Of a stretch of 6,686 nucleotides of DNA, positions 1 to 6,337 are shown piece by piece. The position numbers were made by a program, and so were the translations under genes. Location: NCBI GenBank assembly GCA_007122185.1, contig SKUI01000142.1, forward strand, positions 1 through 6,686, written 5' to 3'. Numbering within the stretch: the first letter of the stretch is position 1; every line of letters begins with the position of its first letter. This stretch comes from Rhodothermia bacterium. GTDB lineage: Bacteria > Bacteroidota > Rhodothermia > Balneolales > Natronogracilivirgulaceae. The notes under the pieces were generated by a model. The model did no database searches, had not been told where the DNA came from, and saw only the letters and a program-made list of their open reading frames with translations.

Positions 1-992
1 CGCACAAGGGACTGAACATTTCCGAAGAGCAGCTTCTTGAGTTGTACGAATCCATGTACCTGCAGCGCCGCTTTGAGGAGCGCTCCATGCAGATGTACCA
101 GAAAGGGAAATTCGGAGGTTTCCTCCATTTATATATAGGGCAGGAAGCCGTATCCACCGGATCGGCATTCGCCCTGAATGATGATGACGATTTCATTACC
201 GCGTATCGCGATCATGGTCATGGACTGGTCAAGGGCATCACACCCAAAAAGGCCATGGCCGAGCTGTTTGGCAAGAAAGACGGGTGCAGCCGCGGAAAAG
301 GCGGTTCCATGCACTATTTCGATACGGAAAAGCACATGTGGGGCGGCCACGGTATCGTGGGTGCGCACCTGCCGCTTGCTGCCGGAATTGCGTTTGCCAA
401 CAAATACAAGAAAAACGACCGTCTTACCATTTGTTTCTTCGGCGATGGTGCGGTGGATCAGGGTTCGCTCAATGAGAGTTTCAACCTGGCGCAGCTCTGG
501 AAACTGCCGGTGATCTACGTGGTAGAAAACAATGGCTACTCCATGGGTACGGCGGTACACAGACACAGTGCCGGGAAACTGGCTGACCGTGCCTATCCCT
601 ATGGCATGAAATACGATGTGGTCAACGGGATGGACCTGTTCAGTGTTATCGACAAGGTCACCGAAGTGGCCAAACATGTCCGGGAGACCCAGGAACCCTA
701 CTTCCTGGAAATCGTCACTTACCGCTATCGCGGCCACTCCATGAGCGACCCGGCCAGCTACCGAACCAAGGAAGAGCTGGAAGAGTACAAGAAAATCGAT
801 CCCATCGAACGGCTGAAGACCTACATCCTCGAGAAAGACATCGCGAAGGAAAAAGATCTGGAAGCCATAAATGAAAAGGTGGAAGAAGTGGTGCTCGAAG
901 CGATCGAGTTCGCTGACAACAACGATTTCCCGGATGAAGAGGAGTTGTACCAGGACGTATACGCCGACGACGACTTCCCGTACCTCACATGA
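1..992 (+). CDS. pdhA: Pyruvate dehydrogenase E1 component, alpha subunit (5' partial)
   Basis: Thiamine diphosphate (TPP)-dependent subunit of the E1 heterotetramer, which decarboxylates pyruvate and starts transfer of the acetyl group to E2 lipoate in the cytoplasm. The frame is open from position 3 to the TGA at 990-992, giving 329 visible residues. Coding continues upstream of the TTG at 42 and the ATG at 54: the residues before them (HKGLNISEEQLLELYESMY) fit the E1 alpha N-terminus, so the true start is outside the window and probably only a short N-terminal piece is missing. The TPP/Mg motif GDG lies at 441-449 and its partner NN at 528-533. GGFLHLYIGQEAV and GHGIVGAHLPLAAG are typical family blocks. 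The loop GHSMSDP at 732-752 matches the loop that is phosphorylated in mitochondrial E1 alpha; no kinase is visible here. E1 beta and E2 follow on the same strand. A branched-chain 2-oxoacid E1 alpha is the main alternative, but the loop and the partner sequences favour pyruvate. Confidence 0.95.
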   Translation, partial: HKGLNISEEQLLELYESMYLQRRFEERSMQMYQKGKFGGFLHLYIGQEAVSTGSAFALNDDDDFITAYRDHGHGLVKGITPKKAMAELFGKKDGCSRGKGGSMHYFDTEKHMWGGHGIVGAHLPLAAGIAFANKYKKNDRLTICFFGDGAVDQGSLNESFNLAQLWKLPVIYVVENNGYSMGTAVHRHSAGKLADRAYPYGMKYDVVNGMDLFSVIDKVTEVAKHVRETQEPYFLEIVTYRYRGHSMSDPASYRTKEELEEYKKIDPIERLKTYILEKDIAKEKDLEAINEKVEEVVLEAIEFADNNDFPDEEELYQDVYADDDFPYLT

Positions 993-1027
993 CATGTTCA
1001 CCAGGTGCGGTTGGAGAAAACCCCGGG

Positions 1028-1057
1028 TCCGGCTGACAAAAAACCGGAGGGCCGGTT
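1028..1057 (+). repeat. Overlapping inverted repeats between pdhA and pdhB
   Basis: The 124-bp gap between E1 alpha and E1 beta contains a perfect 6-bp stem, AACCGG at 1042-1047 and CCGGTT at 1052-1057, with loop AGGG. An alternative 5-bp stem pairs TCCGG at 1028-1032 with CCGGA at 1044-1048. The two share 1044-1047, so they cannot form together. No T-run follows, so this is not an intrinsic terminator. It may act in mRNA processing or stability, but it may also have no function. Confidence 0.35.
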
Positions 1058-1116
1058 GATCCGTCACATCAATAATGTAACAGATACAGAAATTCAGAAT
1101 CACATTTAACAGAAAA

Positions 1117-2097
1117 ATGGCGCAGAAACAATTCAGAGAAGTCATCCGTGAAGCCATCCGTGAAGAGATGGAAAGGGATGAGGATGTGTTTATCATGGGC
1201 GAGGAGGTTGCCGAATACAATGGTGCCTACAAGGCCACTCAGGGTTTGCTGGATCAGTTCGGGGATATGCGTGTCCTCGACACACCTATCTCGGAGCTTG
1301 GATTTGCCGGTCTTGGTGTCGGCGCCGCGATGAACGGCCTTCGTCCCATCGTGGAGTTCATGACCTTCAACTTTGCCCTGGTCGGCGTGGACCAGATCAT
1401 CAACAACGCCGCCAAGATCCGGTACATGAGCGGCGGACAGGTGAAGATCCCGATCGTATTTCGCGGGCCGAACGCCTCGGCCGGACAGCTTGGCGCGACC
1501 CACTCCACAGCTTTCGAAAGCTTCTATGCCCACTTCCCGGGGCTGATTACCATCCACCCGTCCGAGCCCTACGATGCCAAGGGGCTTCTCAAGTCGGCGA
1601 TCCGCAACGACAGCCCGGTTATCTTTCTGGAGTCGGAGCAGATGTACGGCCTTAAGCAGGAAGTGCCCGATGAGGAGTATCTGCTTCCTATCGGCGAGGC
1701 CAAAGTGAAGCGCGAAGGAAAGGACGTGACGGTGGTCGCGGACGGCAAGATGTATCATGTCGCCAAACAGGCTGCCGAGCAGCTTGCCAAGGATGGTGTG
1801 GAAGTGGAGCTGATCGATCCGCGCACCATCAAGCCGTTCGACATGGAGACGGTGATCGAGTCCGTCAAGAAAACGAACCGATGCGTGGTTGTGGACGAAT
1901 CGCATCCCTTTGGCGGTGTGGCGGCCGAAGTCGGCTTCCAGATCCAGCGTGAGGCGTTTGACTATCTGGATGCTCCTGTGCAGCGCGTGACACTTCCGGA
2001 TGTTCCCGCACCATTTTCCAAAAAGCTTTTTGATATATGGCTTCCCGGTCCCAAGCAGGTGATCGATGCCGTGAATGCCGTAACCTACCGGTCGTGA
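1117..2097 (+). CDS. pdhB: Pyruvate dehydrogenase E1 component, beta subunit
   Basis: The 326-residue partner of E1 alpha; together they form the alpha2-beta2 E1 with the active site at the subunit interface. The length is normal for the family. The N-terminal pyrimidine-binding domain contains GEEVAEYNGAYKAT (28-41) and TPISELGFAGLGVGAAMNG (56-74). Glu60 there corresponds to the conserved glutamate that activates the TPP aminopyrimidine. FRGPNASAGQLGATHS (115-130) carries the conserved active-site-loop His129. The C-terminal transketolase-like domain runs from about residue 203, with VELIDPRTIKPFDMETV and ESHPFGGVAAEVGFQI. The ATG at 1117 matches the usual N-terminus (MAQKQFREVIREAI). Only an A-rich AACAGAAAA precedes it, with no clear Shine-Dalgarno, which is common in Bacteroidota-like genomes. 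It is 124 bp downstream of E1 alpha and 119 bp upstream of E2, consistent with one operon. Confidence 0.96.
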   Translation: MAQKQFREVIREAIREEMERDEDVFIMGEEVAEYNGAYKATQGLLDQFGDMRVLDTPISELGFAGLGVGAAMNGLRPIVEFMTFNFALVGVDQIINNAAKIRYMSGGQVKIPIVFRGPNASAGQLGATHSTAFESFYAHFPGLITIHPSEPYDAKGLLKSAIRNDSPVIFLESEQMYGLKQEVPDEEYLLPIGEAKVKREGKDVTVVADGKMYHVAKQAAEQLAKDGVEVELIDPRTIKPFDMETVIESVKKTNRCVVVDESHPFGGVAAEVGFQIQREAFDYLDAPVQRVTLPDVPAPFSKKLFDIWLPGPKQVIDAVNAVTYRS

Positions 2098-2144
2098 ACC
2101 GGGGACAAGGGATGAGGGGCCGGCGATAATGTTGTGGCACCGGC
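2088..2144 (+). repeat. Small CCGG hairpins in the pdhB-pdhC gap
   Basis: CCGGT (2088-2092) and ACCGG (2098-2102) can form a 5-bp stem whose loop holds the pdhB stop codon. A second possible stem pairs GCCGG (2119-2123) with CCGGC (2140-2144) across a 16-nt loop. Neither is followed by a T-run. A TTGACA occurs at 2145-2150, but the sequence 17 bp downstream (GAATAT) is a poor -10 box, so an internal promoter for E2 is not well supported. Confidence 0.25.
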
Positions 2145-2204
2145 TTGACATCCACCAGAAACAAACCGAATATTGCAGGAATCAGACCTTAAACAGACCA
2201 GATC

Positions 2205-2210
2205 AGAGGA
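2205..2210 (+). promoter_or_regulatory. Ribosome binding site of pdhC
   Basis: AGAGGA lies 6 nt before the ATG at 2217. This is a proper Shine-Dalgarno, unlike the A-rich leader of pdhB, and it supports the chosen E2 start. It may indicate stronger independent translation of E2. Confidence 0.6.
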
Positions 2211-2216
2211 TTTTAT

Positions 2217-3629
2217 ATGGCAACAGTAATTGAGATGCCCAAACTCAGCGATACGATGGAAGAAGGAACCATTGCAAAGTGGAATATCAAGGAGGGTGAT
2301 ACCGTGGAGTCGGGCGATATTGTCGCCGAGGTGGAAACGGATAAGGCGACCATGGATTTGGAGGCTTTTGACGGCGGAACGGTTCTCAAGATCCTGGTCG
2401 AGGAAGGTGATGCCGCGCCGCTGGGGGCGAAGCTGGTGATCCTTGGCGAGGAAGGGGAGGATATATCGGACCTGGTTGGTGATGAGGGCTCCGCTGATGA
2501 CGACACCGATGATTCCGATGAGGCTGAATCCGACGACACCGGTGATTCCGGAAAAGAGGAATCCGACGAAAAAGGCGAGTCCAAAGAAAAGAAAGAGTCG
2601 AAGGACAAAAAGGAAAAAGAGGACGATAAGGATCAGAAAGACAAGAAGGAAAAGAAGGACAAGGATTTTGATCCGTTATTCGGAGATCTGAAAGAGGGCA
2701 AGAAGGGTGGAAACGGTAAGCAGGATGATGACGACGGGCGTGTGAAGGCATCGCCGCTGGCCCGCAAGATGGCGGAAGAGCGTGGGATTGATGTCAGCCG
2801 GGTAAAAGGGAGCGGGCCGCAGGGTCGCGTTGTAAAGGCCGATGTCGAGAATTTCAAGGAAGAAGAGGCGAAGCAAGCTCCGGCCGCCCAAAAAGAGAAA
2901 GAAAAGGAAAAGGAACTGCCCAAGCCGTCCATCAGCGGCACCAGCATCCGTGAGGACAAGGAGATCAAGGTTTCGCAGATGCGTAAGACCATCGGCAAGC
3001 GACTTGCCGAAAGCAAATTCACCTCACCGCATTTCTATGAGACGGTGGATATTGATATGAAGCGGGCGATCGAGGTTCGGGAAGCGATCAATGAGGTCAG
3101 CGATGTGAAGATCAGCTTCAATGACCTGGTGGTCAAGGCCTGTGCCGTGGGTCTGCGCCGGCATCCCTGGGTGAACTCATCCTGGATGGGCGATGTGATC
3201 CGCATGCACGGGGATGTCAACATTGCCGTGGCCGTTGCGGTGGAAGAAGGGCTGCTGACGCCGGTGATCCGTCATGCCGACCAGAAAGGACTGCGGGACA
3301 TATCCATCGACACCAAGGATTTTGCCAACAGGGCCCGTGAGAAGAAACTTCAGCCCGAAGACTGGGAAGGAAGCACTTTTACCGTGAGCAACCTTGGGAT
3401 GTTTGGCATCGAGGAGTTTACGGCCATTATCAATCCGCCCAACGCAGCCATTCTGGCGATCGGTGCCATCCGTGATGTGCCGGTGGTGGAGAACGGGCAG
3501 GTTGTGCCGGGCAAGCGCATGAAAGTGACCATGTCCAGTGATCATCGGGTTGTGGACGGTGCCAAGGCGGCCGAATTCCTCAACACGGTGCGTTCGCTGC
3601 TGGAAAACCCGGCTTCGATGCTGCTGTGA
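2217..3629 (+). CDS. pdhC: Pyruvate dehydrogenase E2, dihydrolipoyllysine acetyltransferase
   Basis: Core of the pyruvate dehydrogenase complex; transfers acetyl groups from lipoyllysine to CoA. It has 470 residues with one lipoyl domain. The lipoyl domain is residues 1-80, with the lipoylation site ETDKATMDLEAF and Lys43 as the modified residue. Linker 1 (about 88-175) is highly charged. The peripheral subunit-binding domain is about 176-212 (ASPLARKMAEERGIDVS, then GSGPQGRVVKADV). Linker 2 (213-245) is again K/E-rich. The acyltransferase catalytic domain is about 246-470, with SNLGMFGIEEFTAIINPPNA and the catalytic motif DHRVVDG (His443, Asp447). The odd feature is linker 1: residues 89-150 contain no proline and no hydrophobic residue other than alanine, where E2 linkers are usually Ala/Pro-rich. 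ATG 2217 gives a standard lipoyl-domain start and has a good ribosome binding site. Position after E1 alpha/beta supports the pyruvate rather than the 2-oxoglutarate complex. The alternative symbol is aceF. Confidence 0.95.
   Translation: MATVIEMPKLSDTMEEGTIAKWNIKEGDTVESGDIVAEVETDKATMDLEAFDGGTVLKILVEEGDAAPLGAKLVILGEEGEDISDLVGDEGSADDDTDDSDEAESDDTGDSGKEESDEKGESKEKKESKDKKEKEDDKDQKDKKEKKDKDFDPLFGDLKEGKKGGNGKQDDDDGRVKASPLARKMAEERGIDVSRVKGSGPQGRVVKADVENFKEEEAKQAPAAQKEKEKEKELPKPSISGTSIREDKEIKVSQMRKTIGKRLAESKFTSPHFYETVDIDMKRAIEVREAINEVSDVKISFNDLVVKACAVGLRRHPWVNSSWMGDVIRMHGDVNIAVAVAVEEGLLTPVIRHADQKGLRDISIDTKDFANRAREKKLQPEDWEGSTFTVSNLGMFGIEEFTAIINPPNAAILAIGAIRDVPVVENGQVVPGKRMKVTMSSDHRVVDGAKAAEFLNTVRSLLENPASMLL
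2499..2564 (+). repeat. Two-copy 33-bp tandem repeat in the E2 linker
   Basis: Within E2, residues 95-105 (DDTDDSDEAES) are followed directly by 106-116 (DDTGDSGKEES), matching at 7 of 11 positions. At DNA level, GACGACACCGATGATTCCG at 2499-2517 recurs at 2532-2550 with one mismatch in 19. This points to a recent in-frame tandem duplication of 33 bp that lengthened the flexible linker. Confidence 0.75.
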
Positions 3630-3641
3630 AACCCGGCGTCC

Positions 3642-3654
3642 ATCACATTGTGAT
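3642..3654. repeat. 13-bp palindrome between convergent genes
   Basis: ATCACA-T-TGTGAT is a perfect palindrome around a single central base, in the 72-bp gap between the E2 stop and the glycosylase stop. The one-base centre rules out a tight RNA hairpin, so if functional it would be a protein-binding site. No T-rich terminator is visible in this gap for either gene. Confidence 0.3.
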
Positions 3655-3701
3655 ACAGTGCAATGCCCTGCCGTGTTGTCAATGAGACGCTCAGCGGGGC
3701 C

Positions 3702-4415
3702 TCAAAGTGCGGAGCCTGCTTTTGAAAGAGCCTGGACGTAATGTTCAACGTACTCGGCCATTCTTCTGGACCGGTACTGGACGACGAAACGGGGATGGTC
3801 CAGCGGCACGATCTCGCCAAACCATTTCTGCTGCTTGTTCAATGCATTCAGAAATTTGAAATTTTTACCGCGTCCCATGCAGTAGCACCGGTCCGTTGCC
3901 GCCCCGAAATCGATCTGCCGCTCGATGCAGTCGATGATGAACGGGGTGACGGCTTCCTGCAGTTGGCGGTCGTCGTAGAAATTGTAGTTCACCTCGTTCC
4001 CCTTTTCATTGCTTCGGGTGAAACCGAGCGGGCACACCGAGTTGATGTAGAATTTACGGTAGAACGGGACCGGGCCGCCGAACGCATCCACCACTTCATA
4101 GACAAAGACAGAGGAGGGCTCATGGGTGGGATCAATGGCGATGTCGATGCCGCAGATATCCTTCATGCGTTTGGTGTCCGTGAATGGCACCCCGGTCACG
4201 CCCGCCCCGAACCGGCCCGGATTGATGCCCAGGATCAGGTGACGCAGATCGTTGTCCGCGTAGAACCGGCGGTAAAACTGCGATGTGACATCGCGGATGG
4301 TGTCGGCATAGTTGCCGCGGAAGGGATTCATGAGGGAGATCCCGTCCGGCAGCAGGACGGGGTCCAGATCAAGGTTGTCGTTGAAGGCGAGGATCTTGTC
4401 GGCAAAAGTCATCAT
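3702..4415 (-). CDS. Uracil-DNA glycosylase family protein, SMUG2-like
   Basis: A 237-residue single-domain protein expected to remove uracil (and perhaps other deaminated bases) from DNA as the first step of base excision repair. Motif 1 is LGINPGRFGAGVTGVPFTD (residues 62-80), resembling the SMUG motif GMNPGPFG...TGVPFG. Motif 2 is HPRFVVQYRSRR (207-218), which has HPRF in place of the HPS of classical SMUG1. This pairing is typical of the SMUG2 subgroup described from Pedobacter. VYEVVDAFGG and FYINSVCPLGF lie between the motifs. The first two codons are both ATG (4415-4413 and 4412-4410); no Shine-Dalgarno is visible before either, so the start is uncertain by one codon. It is transcribed toward the pdh genes and diverges from the GLUG/T9SS gene across a 428-bp spacer. 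The long open frame on the opposite strand has no recognisable family features and is a shadow. Function rests on motif recognition. Confidence 0.85.
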   Translation of the reverse strand: MMTFADKILAFNDNLDLDPVLLPDGISLMNPFRGNYADTIRDVTSQFYRRFYADNDLRHLILGINPGRFGAGVTGVPFTDTKRMKDICGIDIAIDPTHEPSSVFVYEVVDAFGGPVPFYRKFYINSVCPLGFTRSNEKGNEVNYNFYDDRQLQEAVTPFIIDCIERQIDFGAATDRCYCMGRGKNFKFLNALNKQQKWFGEIVPLDHPRFVVQYRSRRMAEYVEHYVQALSKAGSAL

Positions 4416-4756
4416 GGTTTATAAGGATGCCGTTATTGTGCAGGCTGACCGTAAAATCGACGGTGCCTGCGACTGTGCCGGTTTGTGATACCTTTTAATG
4501 CAAATGAAGGGAAACAAGTTACAGGATTATTCCGGATTTTCAACGGTCATTACCTTCGCAGTATCGGAACGGAGTCATTTGCGCCTGAGCTTTTACAATG
4601 CAACCGCATATCAGATCATTTTTCCAGGGACAGTCAGCAGGCACTGGAATTTTTTTTAGGATTTATTCAGGAAAATTGATTTTTTTAATAATGGTATTTC
4701 TTAAGTGAAAAAAATATATTAGGCAAGATGCAGTATTAGTAGCATAAAAAAAACCT

Positions 4757-4773
4757 GCATGATATAGTCATGC
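4757..4773 (+). promoter_or_regulatory. Inverted repeat enclosing a -10-like box
   Basis: GCATGA (4757-4762) and TCATGC (4768-4773) are perfect 6-bp arms around TATAG. The sequence TATAGT at 4763-4768 matches the sigma70 -10 consensus at 5 of 6 bases, but the matching -35 is poor (GTAGCA, 18 bp upstream, 3 of 6). It lies about 80 bp before the GLUG/T9SS gene. A repressor site overlapping a promoter is one reading; chance is another, since -10-like hexamers are common in AT-rich DNA. Confidence 0.3.
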
Positions 4774-4807
4774 TGCATTATATGGGTAATCTCAAAATGA
4801 CTAGGGG

Positions 4808-4820
4808 TCAGTAGTACTGA
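4808..4820. repeat. 13-bp palindrome just upstream of the GLUG/T9SS gene
   Basis: TCAGTA-G-TACTGA is a perfect palindrome around one central base, ending 16 nt before the AGGAGA ribosome binding site. Its location in the probable 5' leader suggests a DNA-binding site rather than an RNA hairpin. Function is unknown. Confidence 0.3.
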
Positions 4821-4836
4821 ATCAAAACCAAAAAAT

Positions 4837-4842
4837 AGGAGA
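4837..4842 (+). promoter_or_regulatory. Ribosome binding site choosing the second of two ATGs
   Basis: AGGAGA precedes the tandem start codons ATGATG at 4844-4849. AGGAG ends 2 nt before the first ATG but 5 nt before the second, so the ATG at 4847 is better spaced and gives the usual signal-peptide start MKN. Confidence 0.65.
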
Positions 4843-4846
4843 TATG

Positions 4847-6301
4847 ATGAAAAACAGGGTACAGAATCTATCTTTATGGATGCTTACATTGGCAGTTTTC
4901 TTAACAACTGCAACGATAGCGCAGGCCGATCCAATAGAAGTGCGGACCTGGCATGATCTTCACAACATGCGAAACGACATGGAAATGGGGACTGTCTACA
5001 TCCTCATGAATGATCTTGATGAGACGACGGACGGTTACAGCGATTACAACGTCGATGAAAGCTGGCAGCCGATCGGCGCTTCCGATAATCGTTTTACTGC
5101 GGAGTTTGATGGACAGGGATATGCGATCAGAGGTTTGACCATTAACTCGGAATCCTCTTTCCGAGGCCTGTTTGGTCACGCTCATTTTGCTACCATCAAA
5201 AACCTGAGAGTCCTTGATGCGGATATTACCACCACCACTGGAGATGTGGGTGTGCTTGCGGGCCGGCTTGAGGTTACCACGGTTGAAAATGTCACCGTTC
5301 ACGGAACAATCCAGAATACGGGTACAGGAACACAACGGATTGGTGGCTTCAGCGGCCAATTGTCAGGTGCTACGGTCATTAACAGTGCTTCCTATGTTGA
5401 TATTGATGTGGTTGGAAGGTTCGTAGGCGGTATAACCGGGCAGATGACGGCCCAGGCCGAAATCATACAATCCTACTACAAGGGCAATATTTTCAGCAGC
5501 AACCCGGATGAAGATACCCGCTGGATTGGTGGTCTGACGGGCCAGTTTGGCGGAACTTCGATGATCTATGATTCTTACGCCATGGGTGATATCTCGGGTG
5601 TCACTGTTGTCGGCGGACTGGTTGCCTATCACTGGCGCGGTGGTTCGCTGGTCACCAACTCCTATTTTGTAGGAACGGTAACCGGTGATCCGGATCTTGC
5701 GCCACTGGATGATGATGAGAATCCGATCCTTAACGTAGGCGGTATTACCGGATTTTCCAATCCTCCGCAGTCAGGCGATGCAGGCGAAAGCCAGCTTATA
5801 AACACCTTCTGGGATACCGAAGTATCCGGCCTTGATGTAAGTTATGGTGGAGGTGAATATCCGACAGATAATATCGGCGAAGGCAAAACCACTGCCGAAA
5901 TGAAAGACCAGGCCACCTATACCGACTGGGACTTTGATGATGTCTGGAGCATCGATGCCGATGTGAACGATGGCTATCCGCAGCTCCTGTTTGCCCTTGT
6001 GACCGACGCAGATCCGGAAACCCGTGCAGACATTCCGCGGGCCATGACGCTGGAGCAAAACTATCCCAACCCGTTCAACCCCTCCACCTTGATCACCTAT
6101 CAGGTCACCGGCGAGCAGCATGTGCGCCTGAGCGTCTACGATGTGACCGGACGTGAGATTGCGGTACTGGTTGACCGGCAGCAGGCACCGGGCGAATACC
6201 AGGTGAGCTGGGATGCCGCCCAGATGTCCAGCGGCGTGTACATCTACCGTCTGGAGGCAGGCGGACAGACCCTCACTCGCAGCATGACATTTGTGAAATA
6301 G
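4847..6301 (+). CDS. Secreted GLUG-repeat protein with T9SS type A sorting domain
   Basis: Probable cell-surface or secreted protein; its ligand is unknown. Numbered from the ATG at 4844, the signal peptide has KNR, a hydrophobic core (LWMLTLAVFL) and a likely cleavage after AQA (26-28). Residues 30-110 resemble the lead-in of GLUG proteins (SWQPIGAS, FTAEFDGQGYAIRGLTI). About six degenerate repeats of 22-35 residues follow: VGVLAGRLEVTTVENV (135), IGGFSGQLSGATVINS (166), VGGITGQMTAQAEIIQS (194), IGGLTGQFGGTSMIYDS (228), VGGLVAYHWRGGSLVTNS (256) and VGGITGFSN (298). These fit the GLUG motif and suggest a right-handed beta-solenoid. TTAEMKDQATYTDWDF (349-364) is the usual end of such arrays. 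Residues 401-485 are the T9SS C-terminal domain: LEQNYPNPFNPST, VYDVTGREI, GVYIYRL and the final MTFVK. This implies Sec export, then transport across the outer membrane with cleavage of the tail. It stands alone, between its own AT-rich promoter region and a strong terminator. No catalytic motif is visible. Confidence 0.92.
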   Translation: MKNRVQNLSLWMLTLAVFLTTATIAQADPIEVRTWHDLHNMRNDMEMGTVYILMNDLDETTDGYSDYNVDESWQPIGASDNRFTAEFDGQGYAIRGLTINSESSFRGLFGHAHFATIKNLRVLDADITTTTGDVGVLAGRLEVTTVENVTVHGTIQNTGTGTQRIGGFSGQLSGATVINSASYVDIDVVGRFVGGITGQMTAQAEIIQSYYKGNIFSSNPDEDTRWIGGLTGQFGGTSMIYDSYAMGDISGVTVVGGLVAYHWRGGSLVTNSYFVGTVTGDPDLAPLDDDENPILNVGGITGFSNPPQSGDAGESQLINTFWDTEVSGLDVSYGGGEYPTDNIGEGKTTAEMKDQATYTDWDFDDVWSIDADVNDGYPQLLFALVTDADPETRADIPRAMTLEQNYPNPFNPSTLITYQVTGEQHVRLSVYDVTGREIAVLVDRQQAPGEYQVSWDAAQMSSGVYIYRLEAGGQTLTRSMTFVK

Positions 6302-6337
6302 GCAAAATCTGACTTGATCTGAAGTAAGAAACAGACA

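Larger units (their letters stand above)
4416..4843. other. AT-rich divergent intergenic region without a convincing gene
   Basis: This 428-bp spacer separates the minus-strand glycosylase from the plus-strand GLUG/T9SS gene and should hold both promoters. It is clearly more AT-rich than the flanking genes, especially from about 4640, with T-runs at 4650-4657 and 4681-4686 and A-runs near 4708-4713 and 4746-4753. It contains an inverted repeat at 4757-4773 around a -10-like TATAGT and a palindrome at 4808-4820. A 64-codon GTG-started frame at 4485-4679 has no ribosome binding site or recognisable motif and is not called. I see no tRNA or known riboswitch. Confidence 0.6.

Noticed and set aside
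42..44. TTG at 42 (or ATG at 54) as the start of E1 alpha
   Set aside because: The frame is open upstream to position 3 and the upstream residues fit the E1 alpha N-terminus, so the gene simply begins before the window.
129..1220. 363-codon minus-strand frame opposite E1 alpha
   Set aside because: It is the antisense shadow of a strongly conserved gene, crosses into pdhB and shows no family features.
1069..2151. 360-codon minus-strand frame opposite E1 beta
   Set aside because: Antisense shadow of E1 beta; its composition (H/L/R-rich) is that of a reversed GC-rich frame.
2145..2173. Possible internal promoter with perfect TTGACA before pdhC
   Set aside because: The hexamer 17 bp downstream (GAATAT) matches the -10 consensus at only 3 of 6 positions, and the genes look like one operon.
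3741..4424. Long plus-strand open frame of 227 codons opposite the glycosylase
   Set aside because: It overlaps almost exactly the minus-strand frame that carries clear UDG motifs, has no recognisable domain, and looks like a codon-bias shadow.
4631..4657. Possible terminator (CAGT/ACTG stem then AATTTTTTTT)
   Set aside because: The stem is only 4 bp with an 8-nt loop, and no plus-strand gene precedes it.
4485..4679. 64-codon GTG-started frame in the AT-rich spacer
   Set aside because: No ribosome binding site, no recognisable motif, and it lies in a region otherwise expected to hold promoters; a real small protein cannot be excluded but is not supported.
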